From: Candidatus Doudnabacteria bacterium | GTDB taxonomy: Bacteria; Patescibacteriota; Doudnabacteria; UBA920 | Assembly: GCA_903913365.1 (NCBI GenBank) | Contig: CAIWKW010000213.1 | Location: 1 to 8,969 of the forward strand | DNA length: 8,969 nt | Reading direction: 5' to 3' | Part shown: positions 6,147-8,969 of the stretch, piece by piece | How the letters are laid out: every line of letters begins with the position of its first letter | Position numbering within the stretch: position 1 is the stretch's first letter | Position numbers and translations under genes: made by a program | The notes under the pieces: model-generated | What the model saw: the letters and a program-made list of their open reading frames with translations, nothing else | Databases searched by the model: none | Told to the model about the DNA's origin: nothing

Positions 6147-6305
6147 ATGAAAATAAAATTTATTAAGCGTTCCGAGATGAAACCGGTTGAAACAGGCAGC
6201 CATATTGTTATTACCTATTCTTTGTTTGAAATATTTTTAGGGATTCTATTGCTGTTGAGCAATATTGCTGTTATTTATATTTTGGTTAATTATACGATTA
6301 AATAA
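6147..6305 (+). CDS. 52-residue single-pass membrane protein, unknown function
   Basis: A short frame from ATG 6147 to TAA 6303-6305. The product starts with a basic segment (MKIKFIKRSEMK), then PVETGSH, then one long hydrophobic helix at ~24-48 (SLFEIFLGILLLLSNIAVIYIL), and ends NYTIK. The positive N-terminus predicts an N-in orientation. I do not recognise a family. Support comes from its position directly behind a good promoter, the clear membrane helix, and a gap of only 9 nt to the pilin gene, which suggests co-transcription. It has no Shine-Dalgarno sequence at the usual distance. It could be a small pilus-assembly or membrane accessory protein, but nothing in the sequence proves this, and a chance AT-rich frame remains possible. 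Confidence 0.5.
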   Translation: MKIKFIKRSEMKPVETGSHIVITYSLFEIFLGILLLLSNIAVIYILVNYTIK

Positions 6306-6314
6306 ATATTTAAA

Positions 6315-6830
6315 ATGGCCAAGACAAAAAATATTTTTTTTAAACTTCGTAAGAAATCGAGCATAAACAGAAAGGCTTTAGGTTTTACACTCATAGAATT
6401 ATTGGTGGTAATTTCCATTATCGCGCTTTTGGCTTCCGTGGTTTTGGTGGCCTTAAGCGGAGCCAGGGCCAAATCCAGGGATGCCAGAAGAGTTGCGGAT
6501 ATAAACCAGTTTGCCAAAGCCATGGAACTTTATTTTAGCGATTATAATACATATCCAACTGTCCAAGGTGCAATTTTCGGATTTACAGCAGACCCTGTTA
6601 TTGGGCAGCCGCCGTTAGTCCCCACGTATTTATCATCGTTACCAAATCCGCCCACGCCAAAAGATGGTACCTGCAACGCTGCCGTTAATACTCCTGGGAG
6701 CAACGACTATTATATTTATCAAACAACACAATCCGTTACAAGTACTTATTACGTAACTTTTTGTCTGGGCGATAAAACCGGAGCCCTTTCCGCCGGCCCT
6801 CATACGTTAACTCAGGGCGGAATTCAATAA
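6315..6830 (+). CDS. Type IV pilin / GspG-like pseudopilin
   Basis: A 171-residue prepilin. A 23-residue basic leader (KTKN, LRKKSS, NRK) ends at the prepilin-peptidase site ALG|FTLIELL, with cleavage expected after Gly 23. Mature Phe 1 and the conserved Glu 5 (residue 28) follow, then a hydrophobic helix ~24-47 (VVISIIALLASVVLVAL). Next come ARAKSRDARRVADINQ and AMELYFSDYNTYPT, typical of GspG-like and Patescibacteria pseudopilins, and a small C-terminal domain with Cys 120 and Cys 150 that may form a disulfide. After processing by a PilD-type peptidase it would assemble into a surface fibre used for adhesion, motility or DNA uptake. No other pilus genes lie in the window. It starts 9 nt after the small membrane protein gene, has no clear Shine-Dalgarno sequence, and is followed at once by a terminator. 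Confidence 0.93.
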   Translation: MAKTKNIFFKLRKKSSINRKALGFTLIELLVVISIIALLASVVLVALSGARAKSRDARRVADINQFAKAMELYFSDYNTYPTVQGAIFGFTADPVIGQPPLVPTYLSSLPNPPTPKDGTCNAAVNTPGSNDYYIYQTTQSVTSTYYVTFCLGDKTGALSAGPHTLTQGGIQ

Positions 6831-6839
6831 AAAATTTTT

Positions 6840-6878
6840 AAAAATCTCCTGCCAATAAATTCGGCAGGAGATTTTTTT
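6840..6878 (+). terminator. Strong intrinsic terminator after the pilin gene
   Basis: A 14-bp perfect stem, AAAAATCTCCTGCC (6840-6853) and GGCAGGAGATTTTT (6863-6876), with a 9-nt loop AATAAATTC, ends in a seven-T run (6872-6878). It begins 9 nt after the pilin stop. The A-run on the left arm makes it potentially bidirectional, which suits its place between convergent genes. Confidence 0.92.
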
Positions 6879-6983
6879 CATCTAATAAATTGAAGTAATC
6901 AAGATTATCGTCATCATCGTCGGCAAGTAAACGTTGATAATTACAATTCTGAATAAAATAATGAATTTCTTTTTTTGAGACTT

Positions 6984-7057
6984 TATTAGCGACGTAGAGC
7001 GAGACCGGCCACTTTAGCCTGGGCGAGCCGAGCCTGCCTGCCGGCAGGGAGCTAATA
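6984..7057. repeat. 74-bp GC-rich element with 7-bp terminal inverted repeats
   Basis: TATTAGC (6984-6990) and GCTAATA (7051-7057) bound a segment much richer in GC than its AT-rich surroundings. Inside is the perfect palindrome CCTGCCGGCAGG (7037-7048) plus related GCGAGACC, GGCGAGCC and GAGCC words. No coding capacity is evident. It looks like a miniature mobile or palindromic repeat. From memory, CCTGCCGGCAGG-type palindromes recur in CPR genomes, but I could not check this. Confidence 0.5.
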
Positions 7058-7113
7058 TAGGTTCTAATACCGCAGCTTTGCCGTGTAATTATAGGTTTCT
7101 CTTCTTAAATGCC

Positions 7114-7130
7114 TCGGAGTTCTGCTCCGA
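7114..7130. repeat. Small hairpin downstream of topA
   Basis: TCGGAG (7114-7119) and CTCCGA (7125-7130) form a perfect 6-bp stem with loop TTCTG. It lies 28 nt beyond the topA stop on the minus strand. There the sequence after the stem is not T-rich, so it is a poor terminator for topA. On the + strand the next T-run (7138-7146) starts about 7 nt after the stem. Termination is possible but unproven; it may be another dispersed repeat. Confidence 0.4.
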
Positions 7131-7157
7131 TGAACCTTTATTTTTTATTTCAAAAAA

Positions 7158-8969
7158 TTACTTAAAGGTTTTTTTCTTCCAAACTTTTTTAGGCTTAGGG
7201 GGATTTGCCAACCAGGCTTTGTAAGCCTCGTCCAATTGTTGTTGGTTTTCGGGTTTAATGTTCATGACAAAAGTACAGTCCGGGAAGCGGGTACAGGCAA
7301 AAAAAGCTTTGCCCCGGCCGCGAGATTTTTTTTCTACAATATCGCCAATCAGCCTTGCTGATTGCCCCGAGCGAACTTCGGAGTCAGCCGAAGGAGTCGA
7401 GGGGCGGGTTTCTTCGTTAGGGGTTCGACTTCGCTCACCCTCTTGCCTCGCAAGACAATTTGGGCATTTAAACCCGGTCTTATTCCAAATTTTACTGATG
7501 CCTTTACACTTGGGGTAATCCGAACATCCCAGAAAAAAACCAAACCGCCCGCGCTTAACGTTCATGGACTTGCCGCAAATAGGGCAGCGTTCGTCTTTGG
7601 TTTTTTCTTCCAGTTCTTTAATTTTGGCGGCTTCTTCCGGCATCGGCAAAGTAATTTTACTGCCTTCTTCCGGACAGGCCAAGAATTTGCCCATGCGTCC
7701 GTATTTAATCAACATCATTTTACCGCAGTGCGGGCAGGGGGTGGTGGAAATTTCTATCTGTTTTTGAACGCTTTCTTCCTTTTCAATAAGGTGTTTTTTA
7801 AAAGGGCCGTAAAATTCCTGCATTACTTCCACCCACTTGATTTTGCCTTCGGCGATAAGGTCAAACTCTTCTTCAATGTGCGAGGTAAAATTAATATCCA
7901 CAATTTCCGGGAAATTTTCCACCAGCATATCGTTGACCATAAAGCCCTCTTCCGTGGGGGAATATTTTTTGTCTAGCTTATTGACGTAGCCTCTGTCCTG
8001 AATGGTGGAAAGGGTGGGCGCGTAAGTGGAAGGGCGACCCACGCCATGAGCCTCCAAGGCTTTAATTAGGGTAGCGTCACTATAGCGAGCCGGCGGTTCG
8101 GTAAAGTGCTGCAGGGGCAGAAGTTCGTGGAGCTTTAATATTTCCTCCAGGCTTAATTCCGGCAATACGCCCTCAATTTCGTCTTCGGCTTTTTCATCCT
8201 GTCCCTCGGTATAAGCTCTTATGAATCCGTCAAATTTAATCACTTGTCCGTTGGCCCTAAAAGTGTAACTTGTCACTTGTAACTTGTCACTTGTAACTGC
8301 TATATCCACCGCGGTTTGTTCAAGTATTGCCGGGGCCATTTGGCAGGCAATGGTTCTTTTCCAAATAAGGTCGTAAATTTTTTGCTGGCCTTTATCCAAA
8401 AATGTTTCAACGTCTGCCGGCTTCCTCAGTACGTCGGTTGGCCTAATGGCTTCGTGCGCTTCTTGCGCGCCTTTGCTTTTGTTGGTAAACATGCGCGGCT
8501 GCTTAAGCGCATAATTTTGGCCAAACTCTGTTGTCACCACTTGTTTAATTGCAATAAGCGCGCTCTGGGCCAGGTTCAAACTGTCCGTACGCATGTAGGT
8601 AATTAATCCTTGGTGGCCTTCGTCGCCTAATTTTACTCCCTCGTACAACTGTTGAGCAATTACCATGGTTTGTTTTGCGGACATGCCGAATTTGCGTGCG
8701 GCTTCCTGCTGCAGGGTGGAGGTGGTAAAAGGAGCAGAAGGGTTTCTTTTGACTTCCTTGGTGCTAATTTCCTTAATTTGATAAGCTGCTCCGTTTAAAT
8801 CGGCAGTGATTTTTTTGGCATCGGCTTCGGAGTTTATTTCCATTTTGCCAACGGTTTTGTCGCCGATTTTATTCAGTTTGGCAATAAAGGTTTTGTCCGA
8901 ATCTTTTTTGGAAAGCTTGGCTTCCACGCTCCAGTATTCCTGTGTTATGAATTTTTGAATTTCCCGTTC
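7158..8969 (-). CDS. topA: DNA topoisomerase I (type IA), 5' end outside the window
   Basis: This enzyme relaxes negatively supercoiled DNA through a transient 5'-phosphotyrosine break. 603 residues are visible. The frame runs off the right edge, starting EREIQKFITQEYWSVEAKLS, so the GTG at 8925-8927 is an internal valine and not a start. The N-terminal Toprim domain, roughly 190 residues by comparison with Tyr 319 of the E. coli enzyme, lies beyond the window. The catalytic tyrosine is in GLITYMRTDS (codon at 8595-8597). PPARYSDATLIKALEAHGVGRPSTYAPTLSTIQDRGYV and FTSHIEEEFDLIAEGK are typical core motifs. Three C-terminal zinc-finger units follow. The first (CPHC, then AC) lacks its fourth cysteine, the second (CPIC, then CSDYPKC) is intact, and the third (CPNC, then ACTRFPDC) is split by a 35-residue insertion. 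A second short insertion lies near 8265-8298. It ends in a Lys-rich tail (KPKKVWKKK), convergent with the pilin gene. Confidence 0.96.
   Translation of the reverse strand, partial: EREIQKFITQEYWSVEAKLSKKDSDKTFIAKLNKIGDKTVGKMEINSEADAKKITADLNGAAYQIKEISTKEVKRNPSAPFTTSTLQQEAARKFGMSAKQTMVIAQQLYEGVKLGDEGHQGLITYMRTDSLNLAQSALIAIKQVVTTEFGQNYALKQPRMFTNKSKGAQEAHEAIRPTDVLRKPADVETFLDKGQQKIYDLIWKRTIACQMAPAILEQTAVDIAVTSDKLQVTSYTFRANGQVIKFDGFIRAYTEGQDEKAEDEIEGVLPELSLEEILKLHELLPLQHFTEPPARYSDATLIKALEAHGVGRPSTYAPTLSTIQDRGYVNKLDKKYSPTEEGFMVNDMLVENFPEIVDINFTSHIEEEFDLIAEGKIKWVEVMQEFYGPFKKHLIEKEESVQKQIEISTTPCPHCGKMMLIKYGRMGKFLACPEEGSKITLPMPEEAAKIKELEEKTKDERCPICGKSMNVKRGRFGFFLGCSDYPKCKGISKIWNKTGFKCPNCLARQEGERSRTPNEETRPSTPSADSEVRSGQSARLIGDIVEKKSRGRGKAFFACTRFPDCTFVMNIKPENQQQLDEAYKAWLANPPKPKKVWKKKTFK
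7350..7454 (-). repeat. 105-bp palindrome-rich element inserted in frame in topA
   Basis: Exactly 35 codons interrupt the third zinc finger between CPNC and IGDIVEKKS. The DNA is a chain of hairpins: CTTGC/GCAAG with loop CTC at 7442-7454; AATCAGC/GCTGATT with loop CTT at 7347-7363; GCCCC (7364-7368) with GGGGC (7401-7405) around CTTCGG/CCGAAG (7376-7381, 7388-7393); and GAGCGAA (7369-7375) with TTCGCTC (7430-7436). The encoded stretch (LARQEGERSRTPNEE, then TRPSTPSADSEVRSGQSARL) is Arg/Ser/Pro/Glu-rich, unlike the enzyme. Removing it rebuilds a normal finger. It resembles palindromic elements such as those of Rickettsia that insert inside genes. Confidence 0.75.
8265..8298. repeat. 14-bp tandem repeat within topA
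   Basis: GTAACTTGTCACTT occurs twice in full (8265-8278 and 8279-8292), followed by GTAACT (8293-8298), about 2.4 copies. On the coding strand it reads VTSDKLQVTSY between AVDIA and TFRANG. Removing about ten codons would leave a normal family strand pair. The period is not a multiple of three, so the frame was kept by the overall length, which suggests a tolerated insertion or slippage product. Confidence 0.7.

Larger units (their letters stand above)
6838..7104 (-). pseudogene. Start-less reading frame, possible 5'-truncated gene remnant
   Basis: On the minus strand a frame stays open for 88 codons, from just after TAA (7105-7107) down to TAA (6838-6840), with no ATG, GTG or TTG in frame. 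Its last ~46 codons look coding: VSKKEIHYFIQNCNYQRLL, a run of five Asp, then NLDYFNLLDEKNLLPNLLAGDF. The upstream half is a read-through of the 74-bp repeat-like element at 6984-7057. The likeliest reading is the 3' end of an old gene whose start was lost or replaced by the element. The alternative is a chance frame across non-coding DNA. Its last codons coincide with the pilin terminator, so the same bases would serve both strands. I do not recognise the protein. Confidence 0.3.

Noticed and set aside
7362..7976. 204-codon + strand open frame opposite topA
   Set aside because: It is antisense to the conserved topA C-terminal half, Phe-rich as expected of an antisense shadow of Lys/Glu-rich coding, and has no family features.
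8925..8927. GTG as the start of topA
   Set aside because: The frame continues unbroken to the window edge with residues typical of TopA (EREIQKFITQEYWS), so the gene starts outside the window.

Overview
The window looks like bacterial chromosome from the Candidate Phyla Radiation (Patescibacteria, probably Parcubacteria-like). This is an inference. It rests on moderate-to-low GC, a MacA/YknX-type adaptor with a split ATPase and permeases rather than a fused MacB, a Patescibacteria-style type IV pseudopilin, many starts without a Shine-Dalgarno sequence, and a high density of small palindromic or tandem repeats in spacers and even in frame inside topA. No rRNA, tRNA, CRISPR array or transposase was seen.

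Layout. Positions 1-100 hold the tail of an upstream unit that cannot be assigned, a hairpin and a strong intrinsic terminator. Positions 172-423 encode a small putative zinc-binding protein, followed by a perfect 34-bp palindrome that probably terminates it. Positions 515-6079 are one apparent operon on the + strand. A recognisable promoter (515-543) is overlapped by an operator-like inverted repeat. It is followed by an AbrB/SpoVT-type regulator, a membrane-anchored HlyD/MacA-like adaptor with an extra beta-rich domain at the hairpin tip, a LolD/MacB-type ATPase, and two different MacB/FtsX-family permeases. Each of the three spacers after the adaptor, the ATPase and the first permease is almost completely filled by a long, imperfect AT-rich hairpin.

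Positions 6090-6830 are a second + strand unit: a perfect -10 box, a 52-residue single-TM protein and a type IV pseudopilin, closed by a strong intrinsic terminator. From the right edge, topA (DNA topoisomerase I, 5' end outside the window) is read leftwards to 7158, converging on the pilin unit. The ~280-nt convergent spacer holds a 74-bp element with 7-bp terminal inverted repeats, a small hairpin, and a minus-strand reading frame of 88 codons with no start codon that may be a gene remnant.

How the genes work together. The adaptor, ATPase and two permeases should form a YknXYZ/MacAB-like ABC exporter, with the regulator probably sensing or autoregulating at its own promoter. The substrate cannot be told from sequence. 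The most unusual signals are the three spacer-filling hairpins joining stop to start of consecutive cistrons, the adaptor's inserted domain, and two separate repeat insertions that topA has absorbed in frame.
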